A stretch of 34,060 nucleotides of DNA from Psychrobacter sp. FME13. Its GTDB lineage: Bacteria > Pseudomonadota > Gammaproteobacteria > Pseudomonadales > Moraxellaceae. The notes below the pieces were generated by a model. The model ran no database searches, had not been told where the DNA came from, and worked only from the letters and a program-made list of their open reading frames with translations. Position 1 is the stretch's first letter; each line of letters begins with the position of its first letter. This document shows positions 24,642 to 31,953 of the stretch, one piece after another. The stretch lies in assembly GCF_014861395.1 (NCBI RefSeq), contig NZ_RRYV01000024.1, forward strand, positions 1 through 34,060. Reading direction: 5' to 3'. The position numbers and the translations under genes were made by a program.

Positions 24642-24763
24642 GTATGGTCAATCCTTTATAAGTTAGGTACGGTATCAGTCTCGCTTAGCGCCTACTATTA
24701 ACCTACTACTTGTAATACTTTCACGCAGCGTTCTGGTATCCACGTTATATTGAATCGACTATC
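24642..24763 (-). repeat. Short inverted-repeat element, copy D (reverse orientation)
   Basis: Read on the minus strand, GATAGTCGATTCAATATAA (24745-24763) matches the left end of copy B. Next come ATACCAGAACG and GTGAAAGT, and GCTAAGCGAG..TGA lines up with the B segment GCTTAGCGAGGATGA. The right end is GGATTGACCATAC (24642-24654). Ends are imperfectly inverted (about 13 of 19). It is inverted relative to copy B in the same gap and its end lies about 17 bases before the CoA transferase start codon. Confidence 0.6.
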
Positions 24764-24791
24764 GCCTATTCTTTGATTTGTAATCATAAAA

Positions 24792-24838
24792 TTGTTCTTC
24801 ATCATGCAGCCATCTAATCATTAAATGATGAAGAGCAA
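24792..24838 (-). terminator. Terminator-like hairpin in the gcdH/CoA-transferase gap
   Basis: TTGTTCTTCATCAT (24792-24805) pairs with ATGATGAAGAGCAA (24825-24838) over 14 positions with one G-T pair. On the minus strand it is followed by TTTTAT. It may be the second of two terminators behind gcdH. Confidence 0.45.
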
Positions 24839-24840
24839 CT

Positions 24841-24897
24841 GAAAAACGTACGCTACTGTTCATGCTCTTTTAATAAAAGCCAAGCAGCCACGTACGT
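24841..24897 (-). terminator. Candidate terminator of gcdH
   Basis: ACGTACG (24846-24852) and CGTACGT (24891-24897) are inverse partners, enclosing an inner hairpin CTTTT-AAT-AAAAG (24867-24879). On the minus strand the stem ends in five T and a C (24841-24845). It lies about 150 bases after the gcdH stop codon, beyond repeat copy B. Confidence 0.5.
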
Positions 24898-24929
24898 CAC
24901 AGAATACAGTTGTACCAAACATTTTTAGC

Positions 24930-25036
24930 TATAGTCAGTTCAATATAATTTCGATACAAGGAAACCGAGTGCAAGTTATACATTAGTATGCTTAGCGAGG
25001 ATGACGATGTAGCGGATTTATATAGACTTGACTATA
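24930..25036 (+). repeat. Short inverted-repeat element, copy B
   Basis: 107 bases. Left end TATAGTCAGTTCAATATAA and the inverse of the right end TATAGTCAAGTCTATATAA agree at 16 of 19 positions. The core CAAGGAAACCGAGTGCAAGT (24957-24976) is followed by a mini-hairpin ATAC-ATTA-GTAT (24978-24989) and GCTTAGCGAGGATGACG. The right end lies six bases from the gcdH stop codon. Confidence 0.75.
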
Positions 25037-25042
25037 AAACGC

Positions 25043-26227
25043 TTAAAAGAATGCTTGAATGCCCGTCTGTGCACGACCAAGAATCAGCGCATGGATATCA
25101 TGTGTGCCTTCATAAGTGTTGACCGCTTCTAAGTTCATGACATGACGAATGACATGGAACTCATCAGAGATACCATTACCGCCATGCATATCACGAGCGA
25201 TACGAGCGATATCAAGTGCTTTACCGCAGTTATTACGCTTAATAAGTGAAATCATCTCAGGCGCAGCGTTATCTTCATCCATCAGACGACCCACACGTAG
25301 TGCTGCTTGTAGACCTAAGCTGATTTCTGTTTGCATATTGGCCAGCTTCAACTGCACAAGCTGCGTTGCGGCGAGCGGACGACCAAATTGCTTACGATCG
25401 AGCGTATACTGGCGTGCTGCTTTCCAGCAGAACTCAGCCGCACCCATACTGCCCCATGCGATACCATAACGGGCTTTATTTAAGCAGCCAAATGGGCCTT
25501 TTAGACCACGGATATCTGGGAACGCATTGGCTTCAGGGACGAACACCTTATCCATGACGATCTCACCGGTGATTGATGCACGTAATGAAAACTTACCTTC
25601 GATTTTTGGTGCAGATAACCCTTTCATGCCTTTGTCTAAAATAAAACCACGAATCTCGCCCGCATCATCTTTTGCCCAGACCACAAACACATCAGCGATA
25701 GGGCTGTTGGTAATCCACATTTTATTACCCGTCAGCTCATAACCGCCATCCACTGCGCGCGCGCGTGTCGACATCGACGAGGGATCAGAACCTGAATCTG
25801 GCTCAGTCAAACCAAAACAGCCGACATACTCACCTGTCGCAAGCTTTGGTAAATAACGCTCTCTTTGCTCTTCTGTGCCATACGCCCAAATAGGATGCAT
25901 CACTAGGCTTGACTGCACACTCATCGCTGAGCGGTAGCCCGAATCAACGGCTTCTACTTCCTTAGCAATCAGACCATAGGCAACACTCGATAAACCAGCA
26001 CAGCCATAGCCTTCAATCGTGACACCCAGCAGACCCATCTCACCCATTTGACGCATAATATTACGGTCAAAGCTTTCGTTACGATTGGCCTCTAGAATTC
26101 CAGGCATCAGCTCATTTTGAAAAAACTGACGGGCGCTGTCCGTCACCATACGTTCTTCGTCAGTAAGCTGGTCACGTAATAAGAAAGGATCTTCCCAATC
26201 AAAACTTGGGCGCGTAGATGTTGCCAT
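25043..26227 (-). CDS. gcdH: Glutaryl-CoA dehydrogenase
   Basis: 394 residues from the ATG at 26227, chosen because AAGGAG stands six bases before it; an ATG at 26251 is in frame but poorly placed. It is an acyl-CoA dehydrogenase with the FAD segments [16 protein letters not shown] and [16 protein letters not shown]. The GcdH-typical end [20 protein letters not shown] holds the catalytic base Glu373. [19 protein letters not shown] at the N-terminus is characteristic of glutaryl-CoA dehydrogenases. The enzyme oxidises and decarboxylates glutaryl-CoA to crotonyl-CoA, passing electrons to ETF. It is divergent from an IclR regulator. Its stop codon abuts repeat copy B. Confidence 0.93.
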   Translation of the reverse strand: MATSTRPSFDWEDPFLLRDQLTDEERMVTDSARQFFQNELMPGILEANRNESFDRNIMRQMGEMGLLGVTIEGYGCAGLSSVAYGLIAKEVEAVDSGYRSAMSVQSSLVMHPIWAYGTEEQRERYLPKLATGEYVGCFGLTEPDSGSDPSSMSTRARAVDGGYELTGNKMWITNSPIADVFVVWAKDDAGEIRGFILDKGMKGLSAPKIEGKFSLRASITGEIVMDKVFVPEANAFPDIRGLKGPFGCLNKARYGIAWGSMGAAEFCWKAARQYTLDRKQFGRPLAATQLVQLKLANMQTEISLGLQAALRVGRLMDEDNAAPEMISLIKRNNCGKALDIARIARDMHGGNGISDEFHVIRHVMNLEAVNTYEGTHDIHALILGRAQTGIQAFF

Positions 26228-26322
26228 GTGGTTCTCCTTGATATCAGTCATCCTGACCGACGAATAGTGATTGATAAATGGGGTTAAATAAATAGACTAT
26301 TGACTTCATAATTCCGCTATGC

Positions 26323-26335
26323 GAAACTTAGTTTC
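26323..26335. promoter_or_regulatory. Possible IclR operator between gcdH and its regulator
   Basis: GAAAC (26323-26327), TTA, GTTTC (26331-26335) form a short perfect palindrome in the middle of the 177-base divergent gap. Size and position suit an IclR site, but the arms are only five bases and promoters on either side are not clear. Confidence 0.3.
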
Positions 26336-26404
26336 ATAATTTAAAACCATTTAAGCAAACTTTCGCCGCGCTGTAAACCTTTATCAAAAAAAGATGAGTA
26401 TAAA

Positions 26405-27232
26405 ATGACAAAAAATTTATCAGCAGCCATACCACTGTTGAATCGCTTGACGACTACACTTGAGCAAAGCAAGGAAGAGAACGATCGACAATTCGTTATG
26501 GCTCTAGGTCGTGGACTGGCGATACTTGCAGCGTTTGAGCATGATCAGCAGCACACCCATCAGCAGCTATGTCAGATGACAGCACTACCAAAAGCGACCA
26601 TCACTCGCCTGATCCATACCTTGACCACGCTTGGGTTTTTACGTGTCACTGAGCACGGACAGTATCAATTGGGTAGTAGTGCTGTACGTCTCAGTGCTAC
26701 CGCGTGGAGTCGCCACGATATGGTTGCAGCGGCTGAGCCTTTACTGCGACAGTTTGCTAGTGAGAATGAGGTATCAGTGAATCTAGCGACCGAAGTCGAA
26801 GGAGAAATGCGCTATCACGCCTGCTGTCGTAGTCCTGCTCGCCTATCGGTCAACTTACAGGTTGGCTCAGCGGTGCCCGTTGCACGCACTGCCATTGGAC
26901 GGGCTTTTTATGCGGTAAGCTCACAAGCAAGACAGGCTGTGATTCGTAGCAATTTACAAGAACAGTTGTCTATCGAGGATTATAACCATGCACAAACTGC
27001 CCTAGCCAGCGCGGCAGAGCATTATGAGAAATATGGCTATACCGTGTCTGATGGAGAGTTTTCTACTGACATATTGGCGGTCGCCATTGGCGTATTTGAT
27101 GTCGCAACTGGGCAATACGCTTATTCGCTCAATGCCAGTGTGCCAAGTGCCAACTGGGAAGCGGATGGCTATGCCGCGATGATAGTGCCAAAGTTACAGG
27201 TATTGGCGGAGCGGATTGGTGGTGGGAATTAA
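26405..27232 (+). CDS. IclR-family transcriptional regulator beside gcdH
   Basis: 275 residues. An N-terminal winged helix-turn-helix covers about residues 35-95 (QLCQMTALPKATITRLIHTL, wing GQYQLGSSAVRLSA). The C-terminal effector domain has LQVGSAVPVARTAIGRAFYA near 160 and a final block YSLNASVPSANWEADGYA. A leader of about 30 residues precedes the DNA-binding domain, longer than in the other IclR protein of this window. It is divergent from gcdH and so probably controls glutaryl-CoA breakdown. In pseudomonads the glutarate regulator is described as LysR-type, so an IclR protein here would be a different solution; that comparison is from memory. Its last four bases overlap the tail of the convergent lipoprotein gene. 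Confidence 0.85.
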   Translation: MTKNLSAAIPLLNRLTTTLEQSKEENDRQFVMALGRGLAILAAFEHDQQHTHQQLCQMTALPKATITRLIHTLTTLGFLRVTEHGQYQLGSSAVRLSATAWSRHDMVAAAEPLLRQFASENEVSVNLATEVEGEMRYHACCRSPARLSVNLQVGSAVPVARTAIGRAFYAVSSQARQAVIRSNLQEQLSIEDYNHAQTALASAAEHYEKYGYTVSDGEFSTDILAVAIGVFDVATGQYAYSLNASVPSANWEADGYAAMIVPKLQVLAERIGGGN

Positions 27233-27612
27233 AACGGTTTGTACTCTCCGTCTGTAGAATCATAGATCATCACTGAACCGTCTGCACTAACCTTATAGCG
27301 ATCACGGACATGACCCACATAAGAATCGCCACCGCAAATATCATCATGAACTTCAAAAGCGGCAAACTCCCAACTTGTCGCTATAGCATTGTCATTGTTG
27401 CTCTCAAAGAGAAACTGCAAACAATCCAGATCTGCGTTCGGACGCTGTTCTAAAGTCACTAATAATGACTCAAATGCCGCCTTTTCAGTGATGCCTATCG
27501 TGGCAGTAGCAGTCGAACTATCTACGACCGATCCACTCCCTCGATCTAATGGGTTACAAGCAGTTAATAAGACAGCTAGAGAAATACAAATCGTTGACGT
27601 AAGCAAGTGCAT
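27229..27612 (-). CDS. Small lipoprotein, unknown
   Basis: 127 residues. The signal peptide ends in the lipobox LLTAC, so Cys19 should be lipidated. The mature part contains two further cysteines in DLDCLQFLF and DDICGGDSY that could form a disulphide. The C-terminus has DRYKVSADGSVMIYDSTDGE, a beta-hairpin-like end. I do not recognise the family. GGAA precedes the ATG. The stop overlaps the IclR stop codon on the other strand by four bases. Confidence 0.7.
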   Translation of the reverse strand: MHLLTSTICISLAVLLTACNPLDRGSGSVVDSSTATATIGITEKAAFESLLVTLEQRPNADLDCLQFLFESNNDNAIATSWEFAAFEVHDDICGGDSYVGHVRDRYKVSADGSVMIYDSTDGEYKPF

Positions 27613-27802
27613 ATCATCGTTCCATAAAAAACCATATAGTTCCAGAGAAAATCATTCAGTAATGAGATTACCTTTAAAAGTATCATAATAGATAACCCGC
27701 ATTAACCTGTTCCACATACTTTCCATCTAACTTGATTGAAAGTTCGATATATCTGTATATCATAAAAACTTATGACATCATAAAAATGAATGGGGACAGG
27801 TC

Positions 27803-28735
27803 ATGGACTACCGACACGAAAGTAAGCGTGAACAGACATCTAATTTCAGTATTGGTTTGCGTTCAAAACTGGGGCTGAATCTAGGCAGTGGCTTACTGTG
27901 TGCCCTGATGCTTAGCGCTTGCCAGCAGGCAGATACTCAGGACACTACTAATAATCAAGCCGACAATGCCAGCCAAACAGGGGATGCAACAAACACAGCT
28001 ATGCAGGATTCTACTAGCATACAGTTCCCTCAATATATTCATGGTACGCCCGCACTACTGCACCCTATTACCCCGATTGATATAGAAGACCAAGAAACAG
28101 GCTTGAGCAGTATCAAGTCTAGAAAAGGAGAAATGGTCTATCCTATATTTGAGCAACAAAGCACTTATCGGTATCACACGCATGCCAATAACTTTGTGTT
28201 TGAAGAGATAGCGACAGGCAACACGCAAAAACTGATGCCCAATGACAACTTCATCATCGATCAGATATTTCTACCATATACCACGCAATACAAGCTCATT
28301 GCCGCTAAAGATATCTCACAAGCAGACGCACTCGCATATGACACTGAAATGTTGGCTGATATGGATTATGACGCTAATTATGAGGCAGCGCAGGATGCCC
28401 TGAGAGGTACCGAAAAAGTGACTATCAATACCCCTTTCAACCATCTCATTTACCATGTCTCTGAGACGCCCAACCAGCCTGACGAAGAAGGCAAAAATAT
28501 CATGCGTCAACAAGCGTTATACATGAGTGACAATATGGGTAAGCAACTGACCAAACTGCATCCTGATAATGAGTATGTACAATCGACCAAGTGGATGCCA
28601 CAAGTTGCGCGTTATTACTTTATCACGCGCTCTGATAGCGATGGTAATGGGCTTATCGATGAAAAAGATGCCACTCATAATTACCAAATCGACTTCTCGG
28701 TAAACACGCCAGTGGTTAAAGGTTATGACTTTTAA
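27803..28735 (+). CDS. Predicted lipoprotein with an EF-hand-like segment, unknown function
   Basis: 310 residues. An unusually long N-region (about 27 residues) precedes the hydrophobic core and the lipobox MLSAC at about residue 39. The next 35 residues are Gln-, Asn-, Thr- and Asp-rich and act as a linker. Near the C-terminus RSDSDGNGLIDEKD resembles a calcium-binding EF-hand loop (D-x-D-x-N-G-x-I-D-x-x-D). The remaining domain contains YHVSETPNQPDEEGKN and is not familiar to me. GGACAGG lies before the ATG. Upstream, GATATA/TATATC (27746-27761) and two ATCATAAAAA repeats (27759 and 27777) could be regulatory. The next gene starts inside this one by 11 bases, so the two are translated together. 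Confidence 0.75.
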   Translation: MDYRHESKREQTSNFSIGLRSKLGLNLGSGLLCALMLSACQQADTQDTTNNQADNASQTGDATNTAMQDSTSIQFPQYIHGTPALLHPITPIDIEDQETGLSSIKSRKGEMVYPIFEQQSTYRYHTHANNFVFEEIATGNTQKLMPNDNFIIDQIFLPYTTQYKLIAAKDISQADALAYDTEMLADMDYDANYEAAQDALRGTEKVTINTPFNHLIYHVSETPNQPDEEGKNIMRQQALYMSDNMGKQLTKLHPDNEYVQSTKWMPQVARYYFITRSDSDGNGLIDEKDATHNYQIDFSVNTPVVKGYDF

Positions 28736-29207
28736 GCTAAAAAGAACTCTCTTTGCCTTGGTTCTGATATTTATTTCGCTAAAAATTTTCGACTTAGTGA
28801 CAAGTCCACAGATTAAAATCTTTAATAATACAGACGCACCAATAAGGTTCAACTCTTTGCAATATATAGACACAAGAGAAGAACCGACAGTTGAAGAACT
28901 AAATGATTGGAAACTAAGCTACAAGATTGAAAAATCGAAGTCAAAGAATATGACATTGCATGTAAAAAACCGCTTTATAGATAAAGATATTTATCTGGGC
29001 ATAGATTATTCATATTTCGGGGACTATCTTACAGATGAAAATATATACGATCTAGATGGTGTGACTTTTACGAAAACGCCAGCTTATATAGGACAAGCAG
29101 CTTATTGCAGCTTCAAAGTAAAGGTATATCCCAATAACAAAACTATCGTTACGCCATTAAGAAAATATTTTTGTTTATACCCTTTTTATTATCATAAAAA
29201 ACAATAA
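28725..29207 (+). CDS. Membrane-anchored or secreted protein, unknown
   Basis: 160 residues, with the start codon inside the 3' end of the preceding lipoprotein gene. One N-terminal hydrophobic segment (TLFALVLIFISLKIFDLV) is an anchor or an uncleaved signal. The following domain starts QIKIFNNTDAPIRFNS, which looks like a beta-sandwich edge. Two cysteines are present near the end (AYCSFKVKV and YFCLYPF). No family recognised. It probably works outside the cytoplasm with the upstream lipoprotein. Confidence 0.65.
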   Translation: MTFKLKRTLFALVLIFISLKIFDLVTSPQIKIFNNTDAPIRFNSLQYIDTREEPTVEELNDWKLSYKIEKSKSKNMTLHVKNRFIDKDIYLGIDYSYFGDYLTDENIYDLDGVTFTKTPAYIGQAAYCSFKVKVYPNNKTIVTPLRKYFCLYPFYYHKKQ

Positions 29208-29222
29208 TCCTTAAGAGTTGCA

Positions 29223-29441
29223 ATGTCAAAATCTCTCTATAGTCTTCTTATTTTCTGCTTATGTCTAACAGGCTGTAATGAAGATATTGAGATATATCAT
29301 GCTAAATATTTAGACGATATCTTCCCCAACAGTAATGGACAGCAGACATTTATCGTCAAATCTCACTGTTAGAATCGTCCGACGTGTAGTTACATAGAAA
29401 ATGCTACAACTGTAAAGAATAAATGTTCTAAGCCATCATAA
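29223..29441 (+). pseudogene. Small lipoprotein gene interrupted by an in-frame TAG
   Basis: An ATG at 29223 opens a 49-codon frame with a signal peptide and lipobox (CLCLTGC, Cys18), ending at TAG 29370-29372. The same frame then stays open for 22 further codons (starting NRPTCSYIENATTV) to TAA at 29439-29441. The extra part adds two more cysteines and reads like protein. Either a 72-residue lipoprotein acquired a nonsense mutation, or the short form is the real product. It is the third gene in line after two co-directional exported proteins, 15 bases after the previous stop codon. Confidence 0.5.
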
Positions 29442-29487
29442 GAAATATAATGCCAAAACATCTAACAATAATTACTACCTGTTTCAT

Positions 29488-29937
29488 TTAATCTAATAAA
29501 GGCTCAGGTAAAACCGGCGGTGTACTATCCATATAAGTTAAGTAATTCAGCCATAACTCATGCGTGCGTTGTTTGGTGATTCGGGTACTACAGTTAATAG
29601 ACATTAAGCCACGAATTGACCCTGTCGTCCATGATGTATAGACCGCATCACAATTACTATATTCATATTTTTCCCAAGCTTTTTGAGAGGCTTTGATGGC
29701 TTCAACAATCTCAGGATTTTCATTGTATTGAGAATAACTGGCAATCAGATATCGACGCATAATTTTAGTAGCATCTTCTCTCTCTTGCGCGGCACAATAT
29801 TCCATCGCATAGGTCGAATAAGCCTTGTCACAATCAACCGTATCGCCATTACTCGCCCATGCTGGAGATACCATTGCTATTAGCGTAAATGCGCCCAGTA
29901 TAAAACCATACGGTGCATAAGTTGATTTAGTTTTCAT
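29488..29937 (-). CDS. LprI-like/DUF1311 periplasmic protein
   Basis: 149 residues. The signal peptide ends SPAWA before SNGDTVDCDKAYS. The mature region has four cysteines (VDCDKAY, MEYCAAQ, SNCDAVY, INCSTRI) and the QKAWEKYEYSNCDAVY block of the LprI/DUF1311 family, plus the closing TKQRTHELWL segment. Some family members inhibit lysozyme; for most the role is unknown. It should act in the periplasm. It stands alone, facing the interrupted lipoprotein gene. Confidence 0.75.
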   Translation of the reverse strand: MKTKSTYAPYGFILGAFTLIAMVSPAWASNGDTVDCDKAYSTYAMEYCAAQEREDATKIMRRYLIASYSQYNENPEIVEAIKASQKAWEKYEYSNCDAVYTSWTTGSIRGLMSINCSTRITKQRTHELWLNYLTYMDSTPPVLPEPLLD

Positions 29938-30016
29938 GATACTGCCTTATCTTTTTAATCGTACTAAATAGTATACTTTATTTTACTAATTTGCGTTTGT
30001 TGGTTAGCAGAAAAAT

Positions 30017-31699
30017 CTACCCCAGCTCATCAAACCTAAGCCCAAACTTCATCAGGTATTTACGCAATCTGTCGCTATCATTCGGGCTTTTTAGCTTATC
30101 GCGTGAGTTGGCGTACAGATAGCGCCCAGCCGCCGCTTGGTTTCTATGATTAATACAAATCTCAATCACATATGCCAATTGCACCGCATCAAACGGATCA
30201 ATAGTCGCAAGAGTTTCCTCATCTAGATATTTTATTAAAATATTATGGCTACCCTGCTCGATGGTTTCGCTATCTAAAGTAGCACTTTTCTTACTTAAAC
30301 TATTCGAACCATTCAAACTGTCAGGTAATTCCCAAAGATGCGTTAAGCGCTCAATCTCCGCTTGTACGTCATCATTGCGAATCACTTTACTCTCAGCCAG
30401 CGTGGTCAGGCGAATCATACTGGCCGTCAAATCACGAAAGTTCCCTTGCCATGTCGCATCCGCACTCATCGCAAAAGCTTCATACAACTGCCTCGCCTCT
30501 GGGGTAAATCGATAGTGCTGCTGCTGCTCGCTACCCAAACGCGCTAACTCATAGTCGATATTGGCAGGTAAATCTTCTAGACGGTCTTTAAGCGATGGCA
30601 AAAAGAACGTCCATGTATTGAGACGCGCAAATAGATCCGCTCGAAACTCGCCATCAGCGACCGCTTGCCGCAAGTCTTTATTGGTGCCTGCCATTAGCTG
30701 AAACGACACGCTAATCGGTGTATCACTACCAAGCGGATAAAAGCGCTGCTCCTCCAATGCGGTCAATAGCATCGCTTGCTCATCAAGCCCCAACTCTCCG
30801 ATTTCATCTAAGAATAACAAACCACTATCGGCTGATTTTAGCAGTCCATCACGACTCGTCGCAGCTCCCGTAAATGCGCCTTTGACATGCCCGAATAGCA
30901 CACTCATGGCGGTGTCACCACGCAGCGTCGCGCAGTTGACCTCGACGAATTTTTCAAGCGTGTTTTTGCCTTGCGTGCTACTGGCTTTGGCTTTTTTAAG
31001 CGCGTAGATTTGGCCTGCCAATTGCGACTTGCCCGCTCCTGTTGCGCCCATTAATAATATGGGTGCGGTTGAGCGTGTGGCGACCTTTTCAATATCGGAG
31101 ATGAGCTTTTGATAAGCGGCGTTTTGGGTGACTAGATTGGCTTGCAAGGTTTGCCAATGTTGGGCTTTTTCTGCTTCAAAACGTTCACGTAAACCATCAT
31201 AGCGCGAGACGTCCAAGTCAATCACTTGATAGCGACCTTGCGGATCAGCTTGGTCAGGTCTTGGGCAAGGAGAAGTCTGAATCAAATCAGCGGGAATAAA
31301 TCCCGCCTCTACCAACAAGAACCAGCAAATCTGCGCCACGTGCGTACCCGTGGTCAGATGCAGCAAGTAATCGGTATTGTCCTGAAAATCAAACCTTGCA
31401 GCAAAGTCATACAGCTCAGCATAAACGTCGGCAAAATCCCATGGACTAATCAACGTCACATGATGACCAATCACCTGCGTCTGCGGGCTGACTTGCGCCA
31501 TGTCATCTTTAATAATTTTAAACAGTCGCTTATCGCGCTTGCTATATAAAATATGCAGCTCATCGACCAGTAGCTCGTCATGCAAACCTAGACTGACTGT
31601 TGGGCGCCATCGTTGCCAACGCTTATCATTAAAGCCATTGTCTAAAGTAGTGCCGAGGAAGCCGATGACGGCAGTTTTGTTGTTCGAATCACTATTCAT
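30017..31699 (-). CDS. rtcR: Sigma-54-dependent activator RtcR
   Basis: 560 residues from the ATG at 31699; a GTG at 31714 would add five. The N-terminal 185 residues are the RtcR sensor domain (CARF-like fold; TAVIGFLGTTLDNGF, LLHLTTGTHVAQICWFLLVE). The sigma-54 AAA+ ATPase follows: Walker A GATGAGKS at about 218-225, the sigma-54 contact loop GAFTGA at about 274-279, and the Walker B region LLFLDEIGEL near 295. A C-terminal helical region ends the protein. RtcR activates rtcB transcription in response to RNA damage or tRNA-derived ligands. It is divergent from rtcB, with a matching -24/-12 promoter between them. Confidence 0.93.
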   Translation of the reverse strand: MNSDSNNKTAVIGFLGTTLDNGFNDKRWQRWRPTVSLGLHDELLVDELHILYSKRDKRLFKIIKDDMAQVSPQTQVIGHHVTLISPWDFADVYAELYDFAARFDFQDNTDYLLHLTTGTHVAQICWFLLVEAGFIPADLIQTSPCPRPDQADPQGRYQVIDLDVSRYDGLRERFEAEKAQHWQTLQANLVTQNAAYQKLISDIEKVATRSTAPILLMGATGAGKSQLAGQIYALKKAKASSTQGKNTLEKFVEVNCATLRGDTAMSVLFGHVKGAFTGAATSRDGLLKSADSGLLFLDEIGELGLDEQAMLLTALEEQRFYPLGSDTPISVSFQLMAGTNKDLRQAVADGEFRADLFARLNTWTFFLPSLKDRLEDLPANIDYELARLGSEQQQHYRFTPEARQLYEAFAMSADATWQGNFRDLTASMIRLTTLAESKVIRNDDVQAEIERLTHLWELPDSLNGSNSLSKKSATLDSETIEQGSHNILIKYLDEETLATIDPFDAVQLAYVIEICINHRNQAAAGRYLYANSRDKLKSPNDSDRLRKYLMKFGLRFDELG

Positions 31700-31875
31700 A
31701 ATATTACTTATCACTGATTATCATTAGCAAATAGTATATTATTTTCTATCTAGTTAGTTTTATTTCTATATATTTTTAGCCCATGGTTAAGTAAATTCAT
31801 CTATTTGAAAAATACGTAATAATTAAACCATTTACTATCAAACACTTATAAATAAATTCAAACTATCCTAAAAAC

Positions 31876-31891
31876 TTGGCACGCCCTTAGC
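31876..31891 (+). promoter_or_regulatory. Sigma-54 (-24/-12) promoter of rtcB
   Basis: TTGGCACG at 31876-31883 followed by CCCTTAGC fits the consensus TTGGCACG-N4-TTGC with one mismatch. The -24 GG (31878-31879) and -12 GC (31890-31891) are ten bases apart, the required spacing. Transcription would start near 31903, about 50 bases before rtcB. RtcR is the expected activator; I could not define its upstream binding sites in the AT-rich stretch 31715-31870. Confidence 0.85.
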
Positions 31892-31953
31892 ATTATATAA
31901 AGTAAGAATCATCTTTCATAATAAACGAACTTTGCAACGCTAAGGAAAACGCC

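Noticed and set aside
31715-31870. Possible RtcR binding sites upstream of the sigma-54 promoter
   Set aside because: TTTGAA and TTCAAA motifs occur, but the region is AT-rich and no convincing paired site stands out.
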